Below, piece by piece: positions 50,801 to 60,901 of a stretch of DNA of 64,000 nucleotides; positions within the stretch are counted from its first letter, which is position 1; each line of letters begins with the position of its first letter. Both the position numbers and the translations under genes were made by a program. Source of the DNA: Phallusia mammillata (lineage: Eukaryota; Chordata; Ascidiacea; Phlebobranchia; Ascidiidae); assembly GCA_003260075.1 (NCBI GenBank), contig QLIY01000533.1, positions 34,121-98,120 of the forward strand, read 5' to 3'. The notes beneath the pieces are model-generated. The model saw only the letters and a program-made list of their open reading frames with translations. It was not told the DNA's origin and did not search any database.

Positions 50801-52248
50801 CTCAATCTTTATTACAGCTCAAAAATGCTTGCTTAAATCTTGATTAATAGCTTCAAAAATTTAATTGTAAACATACAGAATAACGTGTGGACTCAGGCAC
50901 TACCCACTTATACCCTTTGACTTGTATTTTCTGTGGTAAAACACCAAAAAAAAGATACATCAACCCTACGTTACACGAACCAGTCGGGGCAGTACAAGCA
51001 AACACAGTCATAACAACTTTATCCAGTCGAGGTTACAGAGCACAACAATTCAGGCACTTTCGAAAACAACAAAGTCACAGATGAGTGCACGAAAGGCCAG
51101 CTATCGAGTTGAGGCTCAAAGCAAACGTCAAGCCTACCTCTGCGAAGCTGAAAGGGACGAGTGAGAACGGCTGTGGGATTGGTGACCTCCGCTGGACGAT
51201 TTATGATTTGTAGAACCTAACGACAAGAAATAGAGACAGGTTTATAATGAGAAATATATTGGGCGACTGAGTCCAGCCCATTAGAAGGGTGGCGTGTACA
51301 AACTGCGGCGACTGAAGATAACTACTTAATGTGAAGGCAATTTCGGTAAACAAGCTTTCGAGATGAAACGTTGTTTGGTCTGCACGCGGCGCGACGGGGT
51401 TACTCGGGGCCATCTTGCTACTGAAATCACAATCTAGGATCAGTTTAACTTAATGCGTGTTTACACATTTGCACTGCTTAGTATTGGAAGGACACAAAGT
51501 CCGTTTTATTAGTCGCTTACACCAACGGCTGGAAGCAATATTTTGTAGCAAAACCACATACCTTTCATTGTATCCGTGTCATAATGACTAATTGGAATAA
51601 ATTTGCATATATCGAACATTCGTTATTTTACTGATGGTCAGGAAAATATTAGCTGGTTTCAACCGGCCCGTAGTGCGAAAATGACAAAACATAAATCCAA
51701 ACAATCGTACACAAAAATATATTGCCACATAAGCCAACTTTTAAACTTATTTTTATTCCGACGTTTCGACGTCCTATACAGGTCGCCTTCATCAGGGTAA
51801 TCACATGCTGATTGCGAGGCACATGGTAGACCTGCATTTCAACCATGGATGTATCAAGGATTCATTGTTATTTACCCTGATGACGGCGGCCTGTATATGA
51901 CGTCGAAACGTCCGAATAATACTTGCCAGAAGAGCTATTCAAGCTAGATATTATGCCTGGCAGCAATAGCTTATATATTTTGAGACTTATACCTCTGAGT
52001 AAAAACAGCAACCAACCATCGAAAAGGGCACTAATGTCCATTGCCTTACCTTCATGCCTTGACTTTGACTTGTCGCTGCTGGAATGCTGACGGTGTGAAG
52101 ACGAGCTACTCGAATGTTGATTGGTCGACGACGGGTTCCTCGACGTCCCATACCAGCTGTTCGGGTTGTGCCTGATGACGTTGCCCACAGCACTGACGTC
52201 ACCAAGGACGTCTTGGATTGTGGTTGACAACGAATCTTGCCTGGAGAC
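35828..52248 (-). CDS. AFF: AF4/FMR2 family protein (AFF1/AFF4-like), 5' incomplete
   Basis: AFF proteins are scaffolds of the super elongation complex that recruit P-TEFb and ELL to paused RNA polymerase II. Exons in transcript order: 52248-52050, 51216-51138, 50421-50261, 49893-49838, 48801-48739, 45166-45083, 44431-44386, 43866-43812, 43331-43077, 42743-42619, 41829-40589, 40120-39947, 39749-39682, 39490-39373, 39028-38937, 38639-38455, 38052-37911, 37556-37463, 37101-36916, 36262-36106, 35961-35828. The sum is 3714 bases, exactly 1237 codons plus stop, and all phases agree. Family marks: DSLSTTIQDVLGD, VEHIFQEMNHLIHEPLTAIQTP, the acidic serine tract before TGKWDLGTYM, then the C-terminal homology domain: REGKRLKHEGDACAD...YFEAALCF, RCQALLHLRVYKLKKDLATKYSE, RTPSPW, MLAHERWEQAEAIQAEHADFF and LHSSLRDM. 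The conserved first exon (RNLLRIREKERRNQE in vertebrates) was not found. Confidence 0.93.
36279..36835. repeat. Gap-flanking duplication at 36.5 kb with nested 36-bp tandem
   Basis: About 265 bp at 36279-36543 recur from 36553 with small indels across a G tract (36544-36554). At the end of the right copy the motif ATGAAAATAACGGCCGAAAT is tandemly repeated (about 36763-36835). It is an intron of the AFF gene. Confidence 0.7.
41790..42050. repeat. Gap-flanking duplication at 41.9 kb
   Basis: About 122 bp at 41790-41912 recur at 41925-42050, separated by 12 G. The block spans the 5' edge of the large AFF exon (41829) and its intron, so an extra false acceptor appears at about 41965. The copies differ at several positions. 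Confidence 0.75.
42160..42319. repeat. Duplication with filled and empty MITE site
   Basis: The sequence GAAACACTGGCTTAGAGTTA through CTATCTAC occurs at about 42163-42206 and again from about 42266. After the first copy comes TAGGGATGTGCC, the end of the TAGGG-family element, cut off at 42250 by G (42251-42261). After the second copy the sequence runs on as TAAGTTTATT with no element. The left end also shows GGTTGAGAAACACTG, a hAT-like terminus. Confidence 0.65.
43563..43850. repeat. Gap-flanking duplication at 43.7 kb
   Basis: About 130 bp at 43563-43693 recur at 43704-43835 across exactly 10 G (43694-43703). The block includes the 3' half of the AFF exon 43866-43812, so a truncated false exon copy lies in the left block. 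Confidence 0.8.
44690..44870. repeat. Degenerate TTTTACCCCAGGG tandem array
   Basis: Five or so units of about 25-30 bp, each containing TTTTAC(A/C)CC(A/C)GGGT followed by a T-rich spacer, lie in an AFF intron. Units are imperfect in length and sequence. No function is evident. Confidence 0.55.
45191..45665. repeat. Gap-flanking duplication containing a foldback element
   Basis: About 235 bp at 45191-45426 recur at 45437-45665 across exactly 10 G (45427-45436). Each copy holds a foldback element (about 45298-45416 in the left copy) with GCCCATTAAAGGCGT near one end and an inverted ACTTTAATGGGTC near the other. The right copy lacks CTTGGGAGACC. The pair looks like two alleles. Confidence 0.7.
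45917..48738. other. AFF intron, no further gene recognised
   Basis: AT-rich intron sequence. A run of 19 G lies at 46226-46244. A direct repeat of about 80 bp with GATTAATTTT...TATCGTTTGTTATTTACACT occurs at about 48076-48154 and 48168-48248, offset by 92 bp and about 80-90 percent alike by eye. No exon fitting the AFF frame was found between 45166 and 48739. Confidence 0.5.
51745..51985. repeat. Foldback repeat with two hammerhead-like cores
   Basis: Two inverted arms of about 50 bp (51747-51800 and 51870-51920) flank a 70-bp loop in an AFF intron. Each arm, read outward from the loop, has CTGATGA followed about 20 nt later by GAAACGTC (minus strand: CTGATGA 51795-51789, GAAAC 51767-51763; plus strand: CTGATGA 51877-51883, GAAAC 51905-51909). 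In the left arm the bases between can form a 7-bp stem with one G-U pair and one mismatch. ACGT after GAA is self-complementary and GTC is a legal cleavage triplet. The right arm runs into a 55-bp unit found twice elsewhere. This matches hammerhead motifs reported in Penelope-like retroelements. Activity is not shown. Confidence 0.55.
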
Positions 52249-54797
52249 CTGTGAAAATAAAAAAATCTGTCAAATTTTTCAAAAAGTGATATCGTTTGGT
52301 CATTTTACCTGATACATTAATTTTGTTTAGTTTCTTTTTTTTGTTTTAAAAAACAAATGCAGCCATTACGCCTAAGGTCAGTGATATTTTTTTAACCAAG
52401 CAAAGCAGTTTTTATGCTTGTAAAATTAATGTGCCAAAGAAGAAGCTTTATTTTTCAACCTAATGGTAATCCAGAAAAAGTAGCTGAAGGCCTAATCTTT
52501 TCAAATTTTGATGCCTTAAAACGGTTAAATATCAATAAAAACTTTCAGAAACAAAGTAGCACTATTGTATTATACGACATATGCTTGTATGTGGGTTGCC
52601 AATTGAACAACAGTACATAAGTATATATGTCATGCGTTTGGTCAGTTGCAAATACACAGTCATAGCACTGAAGCTTTCTGTTCTTGCGCCCGACCACGCA
52701 GTGCGGTTGCGAATGCGTTGGCTGTGCTTGGACGTAAACGTGTAGGCAATTATGCTGTAACGATATATCCAGCGTATACAGATATCGAAAAGTCGCATGC
52801 TCAGTAACATGGTACTGCATGTAAGTATTAGTCACACACCAAGAAAACCAATAGGTGATTATGTTAAACTACCCAACGGTCCGTGCAGTATATTCACAAG
52901 CTTGCATAATACGCGCTTCCTACCAAGAGAACTGTATTTAAATCGCTTTAGTCAGGAAAAGGGTTGCAACGTCGTTAAGCCAGACTGGACACAGTGCAAG
53001 CCAAATGCCACAGGGCGATTTTTATCCACGAATATTTACCCTATATTCACAAATTAACATTTATGTGCAGTTCACAACAAGGGCATGATGATAAAACATC
53101 ACGGGCACACGACATAATTACAAGCGCCTGGAACGCATAAAGTGCCTATTAAGTTAGACTGACGCAAAATAGGGGCACGATTAGGCAATTCCGGGGTCTA
53201 ATTAAAACGCTTATGACAGAACGGAGCGCTTGGCCGTCGAATATTGGATGAAATTTGGGAGATCCTATATTCGGACCAAACTCGTGTTTGTCTATGCCTT
53301 TAAGGGGCTTGTTTGAGCACTTGAAAATATGGTAAGTAGTTTGAACTGGTTGTATGGGGCTATGCTCTAAAGTAGGTCTGACAAACTTAAGGATGGACAA
53401 AAGTTTAAAGTGCTCAGTAAATATGAAGAAAATTTGCTGGCAATCGCCACTACAGACTTATTTTTTCAGCAAAGAGCAAACTTCTGTACACCCTAACGCC
53501 AAAAAAGGTACCCATGTACAAATAATACCCATTTAGGTCGCCGGAATACCCTGAAGGCTTCACAAATTCCATATTAATAAGGCATTTTGATAACAAACGT
53601 AAGTTCGACGAATTATGCGACAACAATATTTTTTAATCTGAAAAAATATTTTTTTAATCTAAAAATACACAGAAAAACAAGTTTTAGCCGAAAAACCTTC
53701 ACCTCAGTTATCGCGAAGTTACGTAAGTTTTAACCCTCGAGTTTCAATACGCTTTCATCCATATACACATCCGTGTGACACAGGATAAATCAACAAGGGC
53801 TAGACATCGGTTTGTTTTCATTAGCAAGGAACAACAGACATTCCTAGGCCGCAGGGGCAAGAGTTGGGATCAAACGGCAAAATAATGGCAAGCGACTGAA
53901 GAGGGTGGTTTGGTCGGCATTTTAGGCGCGTTCCAAGCCGTACGAGGAACATCATCGTTTTTCTGACCTTGCTGGTAGCGCCCCAGGCTTAATGAGATGT
54001 TTTACTTTTGTCTGTCGGCACGCAAGCAAGCACGCCTGTAAGTCTCAAACTCAGGTGTGTCTTAATTTATGGTTCAGAAAGAAGTCAAATGCGATTGAAA
54101 AAACTCCCAAAACAATGCATGCTTTCGGCACAGGAAAAGAGTTTGAATTTTTCCAAATTCTAACCATAGTTTTTTAAAGTTAAACAACACTTACTCTCAG
54201 AATTGAAAAATAACTCTCTAGAATTGAAAAAAATCGGATGCACAAATTTCGCCAAATAATTAACCCTTTTCAATCTGGGTTAAAGGGTTCTACTTTGGAC
54301 GCCGTAATTTGGAGGCAAAAGGTGCTTACACGCAAGTCCTAATTGTAATAGGTTTGGCGAGACACTCTTGTTGAAATGTAACAGATCAAAGCCCAGGTGA
54401 TCCTCGAAAAATGTAAATCGTCGCTCGGTTGGTATTCACGGGTACTAAGCGCCGCAAAACAATTCTTCGTTCAGGGTACGCCTTAACCTACCGACGCCTA
54501 CTATTGATCTGTATTGAAGACATGAACTTTATCAATGTAGAAAGCGTATGGGGATGTAGAAACAAAGCACAGCTGCTGCGGAAAGCCTTGGTTCGGCGCT
54601 AGCGGGCGGCTGAGTGAAGGCAACCTGTGCTTCGTCAAATCAAGTTCCGGCCTTAAACTTACGAGGCAAGTGGCTGTTTTGGGTTTAGTTGGTTATTGCA
54701 GTGCCCGAAATCTGTGGTTTCTCATCGGCGAGTGGGGAATAATGACAGCGCCTGACAAGACTTGATTGAGACACAAAGACCAGGGTTTTATGTTTAA

Positions 54798-54862
<65 letters not shown>

Positions 54863-55600
54863 TTTTTGTGGCTGTCTTACAAACAAAACTCCTTGTACTT
54901 ATTAGGATATATGGCGCCATTTAATAAAGTTATTTTTTTGCCTCCCACTGATCAGGCATAACTGGTATGCCTTTTACACAAAATTATAAACAACACTTAC
55001 ATACTTTTTCGCACTTTTTTATCAATCTTTTTTGTGACACAAGCGTTTATAAACGGGTGTAACTAGTGGGACCCCTTATATCACTGATGATGACATGAGC
55101 ATTTGCCGAAACGTTTGAATAATAAAGCATATCGCTATTTACGTCGTGCTTGGGCCGGTATTTCCTCATTAAACACTGATATAGTCCCAAAAAAATTGCA
55201 AAGCGTTTGTGGTGACATGCGAGTCATACAATCTAATACCCGTAGACTACATTAATAATTAAAATCTCGCGAGAACGGATGGATTATACGCAAAACGCCA
55301 AAAGCGGCGAAGAATTTGCGCAGCAGCTACGCAGAGGGCATATATAATTCACCAAGCAAGTTGACCACCACTGCTGATACTGCGAAAAACGAATGCTTCG
55401 CTGACGAGTCTACTCTGCCGGTGACGCATCAAAGGTGCGTGTGATTGACAAGCGCTAAGGGAATTCCCCTATGGTACCGTTGTTTACGAGTTTCCAGGCA
55501 ATTTGATGACGTAACACGGCTGGACAACACGAAATGACGTTTGTGTGCTCGTACTGCGCATGGGATTGTTTATTAGTTGACACTACTGGTGCAATGTGTT
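52249..55600. other. Upstream of the first AFF exon found; no gene recognised
   Basis: No exon with the AFF N-terminal ERERRNQE-type motif was found on the minus strand. Short ORFs look random. A 64-bp G run (54798-54861) probably marks a gap. Near 55085-55120 lies a degenerate CTGATGA...CGAAACGTTT motif like those at 51.8 kb. Confidence 0.4.
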
Positions 55601-56459
55601 ACGGTGTTTGCACTTCGCTAGGTGTGTGATACTGTGATCAATACATAATTACTGGTGGTGTAAGAAAAGGGTGATGCACGCAACTGAAAAAACGGTAAAA
55701 CTTATGCGGTAAATCTCGGGTAATCCAGACCCGTTTCGACCAAAAATTGTCTGGATAAGGCATAGATTCAAATTAACCGATGTCGCTTAGTTAAAGCCTT
55801 ACCACATAACAAATCATTTGTACCTCAAGTTTTGCCTGAATTAGGCCAAGATCCAGAAGGAGATTTGACCGAGGTTTACCGTACTTAAATTAAACATCGA
55901 AACAAACGAAAATACTAAATTAGTCGGTTATTTCGGGCGTCACATGTGTACATAGCAATACAGTGACACGAAGCGGTATTAAAACCACTTTCCTTTAAAC
56001 ATATTTTAACGCTCTAAAACGGTAAATGCCACCTTAAAAGATAACCAACATCAATATGACAACCTTTACGACGAAACTGCTTACAAAGCGCAACTACTCA
56101 AGCAGTTAAAATTTTACAGCTTTCAAGGAATTCTAACACGGAAAAAAACCACGCAACACAACGAAACCAAATCCCGAATTGACGGCATTTAATGATAGCG
56201 GAAAAAACGCTGCCGCACCTCAAACACCGGACGCTAACGTCACAAACGTCTGGTAAACAAAGCTCTGTGACGTCACTAAGACTTATCGGGCCAAGAATCG
56301 CGTGGAAATTCTAGTCAGCGCCAGGCCTTGGAGGTGTATCGCTGTCTGAGGTAGGAAAAATTCGATAATAGCTGCGCTTTTTTCTGAACTCGAAATTTAG
56401 CTCTACAGGTTGCGCTAAAAGTGAATCCGACGAGATGTCATCTTTACATTTGTGTGATT

Positions 56460-56870
56460 TTCTGTAATATGGTGTAAAGAAAATCACAATAAATGGTCTC
56501 TGCAATATGGTGTAAAGAAAACCATAACAAATGGTGTAAAGAAAACAAAATAAATGGTCTCTGCAATATGGTGTAAAGAAAACCACAAAAATTTTCTCAG
56601 CAAAATGGTGTAAAGAAAACCACAATAAATGGTCTCTGAAATATGGTGCAAAGAAAACCACAATAAAACATCAGGTTTTTGTCTGGTAATGGTGGGGGGG
56701 GGGATTTCTCAGCAAAATGGTGCAAAGAAAACCACAATAAATGGTCTCTGAAATATGGTGTAAAGAAAACCACAATTTATGGTCTCTGCAATATGGTGTA
56801 AAAAAACAATAAATGGTCTCTGCTATATAGTGCAAAGAAAACCACAATAAAACATCAGGTTTTTGTCTGG
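56460..56870. repeat. About 38-bp minisatellite
   Basis: Roughly ten imperfect copies of a unit containing ATGGTGTAAAGAAAACCACA and ATGGTCTCTG are present. The array includes a duplicated stretch flanking exactly 10 G (56694-56703), so copy number in the assembly is unreliable. The long minus-strand ORFs here (FFTPYCRDH...) are translations of the repeat. Confidence 0.8.
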
Positions 56871-58825
56871 TAATGGTTAAAATTAAATGGCACAAACTAT
56901 CACACAAAAAGTACTCCATTTGTATTCCATTACTTACACATACCATTTCTTCTTGTGTGCAATCAAAGTAACTTTAAAAGGACAAAAAAGAGGTCCAAAC
57001 AATTCACATCATCAATGTAACGAAATTGAATGCAAGTATGACAATAAGCCTAAAAACACGCGCACTTTTTATCAGAAAATCGCCAACCAATACAAAATCA
57101 CTATCCGTAGATAGAACTAACAGATAGGCTATACAAAATTTTATCATGTGAAGTTAATACATCGTTACGTAGATGACCCTGTATACTGCTGTGTGGCAGC
57201 GATGAAATCACCGATCCTGGACATAAACCAATATTTTTTTGAGGATTTACTCAAAATCTTGACGTTATTTGTGGGCCATCTTACCAATGACATTTTATCG
57301 CCAGGGAGGCTGATGTGTTGAAATCACCGGCCAAGAATAAAAATTTATTTTATTTTACATTTAAACGTACCAAAAATACATGCAGTCTGACTATGATATT
57401 GATCCGTTAGCACTGAGGTTTCCATCGGGGTGGCACAAACCACTGGTGACATTTTCACATTTTGTTTTCATCGACAAGATTACTAAATTTAGATATTTTA
57501 TCCAAGTCCAAATCCGGCATTAAATATAAATGCTTTCGCGTCTTAGGCTTGAAATGGTTGGGAAACGTGGCCTTAATATAATACACAAAAAATATAGTTG
57601 TGTATTGCTGGTAAGGCATTATTTATCAGTCATCAAAATTCATTTTTACTTCGTTATTCTCACACTGCTACATGTTATCGTGCCATCCCGCAATGACCTT
57701 TGGCGAATCTCGTATTCTCGTCACGTTCCGCTGAGCAGGCACGCTGACGTCACAAGTCAATCAATAGTCTCGTGCCAGCCTCGGTTTAATTACCACTTTC
57801 CTTGCGAAGGTCCTAAACACGAATAAGTGTGTATCTAAAGATTGGCCTCCGGGCGGCTGCGTTTCTGGGAACCGAGTGACGTGGGAGATATATTCTCCGC
57901 CGACGAAATTGTGGAAATAAACAACAAACGGTTTTAAGCGTTGCTGATTGGTTGATACACATTTACGTTCACACGGGTGGGGACAATTGAGAACAGGCAA
58001 ATTGATGTATCACTGAAACGAGGTAATGCTTCGGGTTTTGTTATCTTAGCTACTCGTGTGCAAATTGCCCTTTGTATATTTTCCATTTAGTTTATACAGT
58101 TTTTGTATAATAGTGGGGAGTTAATGTATAGAATGGTGTTATTGGTGGTTAATTCGACCATATTTAACCACTTACTACCTATTTTTCAATATTTCACCCA
58201 AAAAAGACTGAACAAAAGTGAAACATTTTACAAACCATTTTCGCACCTGCAAAAAAATTAAACCAAGCTTACAATCAAAAAGAAAAACACAGCAACAGAG
58301 GCGACAAGACCTCTGCTAATTACGTTAAGACATTTAAACGATATAAATAGCCGCAATGGGCAGTGCATTAGCCGAGTCTTTAATCCACGCAAGCGGTTGA
58401 GCAAATTTGGGTGCTGTAACAGGGAATCGCAACAAATTGATTGAAAGTGGAAATAGCTAGGGTCTATAGCGGATGTGGTTCAAATAATAGGAAATTCATT
58501 TCCATTCAAATTCTCTGATTGACATTACGTAACAACAACTTGGTTCTAAATTTATTGACATAAATGGGTTTCCACCCGAAATTGCAGGTTAATACGAAAT
58601 TGGATCTAAAATGTTCATTGTTTTAGTTTCACTGTTTAACACTGCACAGGCGTAGACACAAATCCGCCAGGACAAATAAATATTTCTTTTAAACCGGTAG
58701 TGAACTGCCTTAAAATAAAAATTGAGGGATCGTCGTAAAACCGAAATAAAAAAGGCTTGCCGATAACCTATGTTTAAAACAGTTTCGGCAAACGGATATT
58801 AAGACTGGATAATAGATGCTTAAAT

Positions 58826-59040
58826 AATGCATCTTACCAACCGGCATGGATTTGCAAATAAACTCAACCTGTTTGAAGCATGGCGACTTAGATCGTGTCT
58901 AAGTATTTGAATCGTTTCTTAAAATAGGGGGGGGGGCATAATGCATCTTACCAAGCGGCATGAATTTGCAAATGAAATCAACCTGTTTTAATCATGGCGA
59001 CTTAGATCGTGTCTAAGTATTTGAATCGTTTCTTAAAATA
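58826..59040. repeat. Gap-flanking duplication at 58.9 kb
   Basis: About 100 bp at 58826-58926 recur at 58937-59040 across exactly 10 G (58927-58936), with scattered substitutions (GGCATGGATTTGC against GGCATGAATTTGC). Confidence 0.8.
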
Positions 59041-59339
59041 GCGATTGCGCAACGACCATTGAAAAATCTTAACACGCGAAGCAAATGAACGCGATACCTT
59101 ATTTGGGACTTGTGTAATGGAGACCAGATTGAGACATTTGAACAAACAGAAGTTGCACACATCTAGGCAACACAGGGCAATTTCCAGGGCGAATAATTAA
59201 AGAACAATAGAGAGATAACGTACTTTCGTTGGCGGGTAATCCCCCTGCGGCCATTGTTCGAGTAACAACGGTGAGTTGTTGTCACCGGTTTGAACGTAAA
59301 CACATTGGAAACTGTGTCAATGGAAATTTGACAAGCTAC

Positions 59340-59680
59340 ACTATTTGATCGCTTTAAGACCGCGTTAAAGTGGACAGTTTGAACCGGTGATTATGCTTAA
59401 CAGATACATAAGTTCTGCGTCTCTAACTGCAAATATGGGGGCAACAGCATGTATTAAGCAGAAAAAATTACAAAGCATTATGCCAATAGAGTTTTCCTAA
59501 CAGTGGGGGGGGGGGTTTGATCGCTTTAAGGCTGCGATAAAGTGGACAGCTTGAACCGGTGATGTTACTTAACAGATATATAAGTGCTGCGTCTCTTACT
59601 GCAAATAAGAGGGGCAACAGCGTGTATTGAGCAGAAAAAATTACAAAGCATTATGCCAATAGAGTTTTCCTAACAGTTGT
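59340..59680. repeat. Gap-flanking duplication at 59.5 kb
   Basis: About 164 bp at 59340-59504 recur at 59516-59680 across 11 G. The copies differ at about ten positions and small indels. Confidence 0.8.
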
Positions 59681-59744
59681 CAAACGTGGTTGTATTTAGA
59701 CCTTAATACGCGCATTATCATAACTGAACCAATAGGCTGTTTGA

Positions 59745-59933
59745 AGGCTCACAATTGCCCAGCAAAAATCGTTAATACAGTTGCCATGCACCCTTATTAA
59801 CCAAACTCTGCAATAGGTTCGTTTAAGTTTTACCGGGGGGGGGGTACTCACAATTGCCCAGCAAAAATCGTTAGTACATTTGCCCTGCACCCTTATTAAC
59901 CAAACTCTGCAATAGGTTCGTTTAAGTTTTACC
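59745..59933. repeat. Gap-flanking duplication at 59.8 kb
   Basis: About 88 bp at 59745-59834 recur at 59845-59933 across 10 G (59835-59844). The copies differ at a few positions. Confidence 0.8.
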
Positions 59934-60664
59934 AAATTCGGAGAAAATTGTTTCTTCGCACAGTAAAGTTTACAATTACCATTTAAACAAATCGTTCCGG
60001 TTCGCTGTTTTGGGGAATACCGGCCAAAAGTTCCCGTAGTAAAATCGCCTTCGGAATTCCCTAGGAAAAGGAAACTAGAACTTTACAGTTCAAACAAGTC
60101 AAGTAGGAAACAAAGAAACACCCACAGTGCCATTTTGCATTGGAAACCGACCGTTACTGCCTTTGGTACACAAAGTCCTAATCCCTCGAGGTATGCAATT
60201 ACCACACTCAGCAGAAAAAAGATTAAACTCATGATAAATGTTCATTCGAAACCGGATCAGCGCGGCACATTAATCTAACGTTTTGACACAGTTTATAACA
60301 ATCACATGAAACCTGTTTATGATAGCACATCCATCCGACACATTGTTACAATTTTTTACACTGAATCTGTCCACCAGTAATGAGCACACTGTATAATAAT
60401 TAACACGAAATTAAATACAAGCTTCTATTATACTATTTAAATGACGGTGACCATTAAACCAAACAAACTGTTTGGAGTCTTAAGCACTTTCTTATTCATA
60501 TACATTACTGTTAAATTAGACTGGAGTACAAACGTCCTATTATACGTTTAAGGACATGGCATTTAAAATCTTGGTTTCATATTTGCACACATGTTTGTAC
60601 ACGCGTCGCTGAAACATTCAGGTGCATAATTAAGTTTTGCGCCGAAGGCTACTCGACCAGCTGT

Positions 60665-60871
60665 GTGTGTAGAGCCTCGTTGCCCAGATATCTCTATTTG
60701 GCGTCTGACATGAAACTGCTGGTCTTGACTTCTAGGAGAATCGAACCGACCTCTGTCGTCAACACCATTTACACAAAGCTAATCAACCGTGACGGGAATG
60801 ATAAGGGACCGAGGGCAGAATGTGCGTCACTGCGGTTGGCTTGTGGCATTGGAAAATTAATTGAACAGGTA
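60665..60871 (+). CDS. Orphan exon-like ORF, unrecognised
   Basis: An open frame with an internal ATG at about 60710 (MKLLVLTSRRIEPTSV) runs to GIGKLIEQ and then meets a near-perfect donor, CAG before GTAAGTA. Composition is protein-like (RAECASLRLACGIGKLIEQ), unlike nearby random ORFs. No family was recognised and no downstream exon was found. It could be the first exon of a plus-strand gene that continues beyond 64000, or chance. Confidence 0.25.
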
Positions 60872-60901
60872 AGTAGGGCTTGGGAACCAAAAATTCTTTG
60901 A

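Noticed and set aside
51201-51413. ORF starting MAPSNPVAPRADQ with a good ATG context, possible alternative AFF first exon
   Set aside because: It runs through the intron into the AFF acceptor without a usable donor; the evidence is too thin.
56311-56946. Minus-strand ORFs rich in FFTPYCRDH
   Set aside because: They translate the 38-bp minisatellite.
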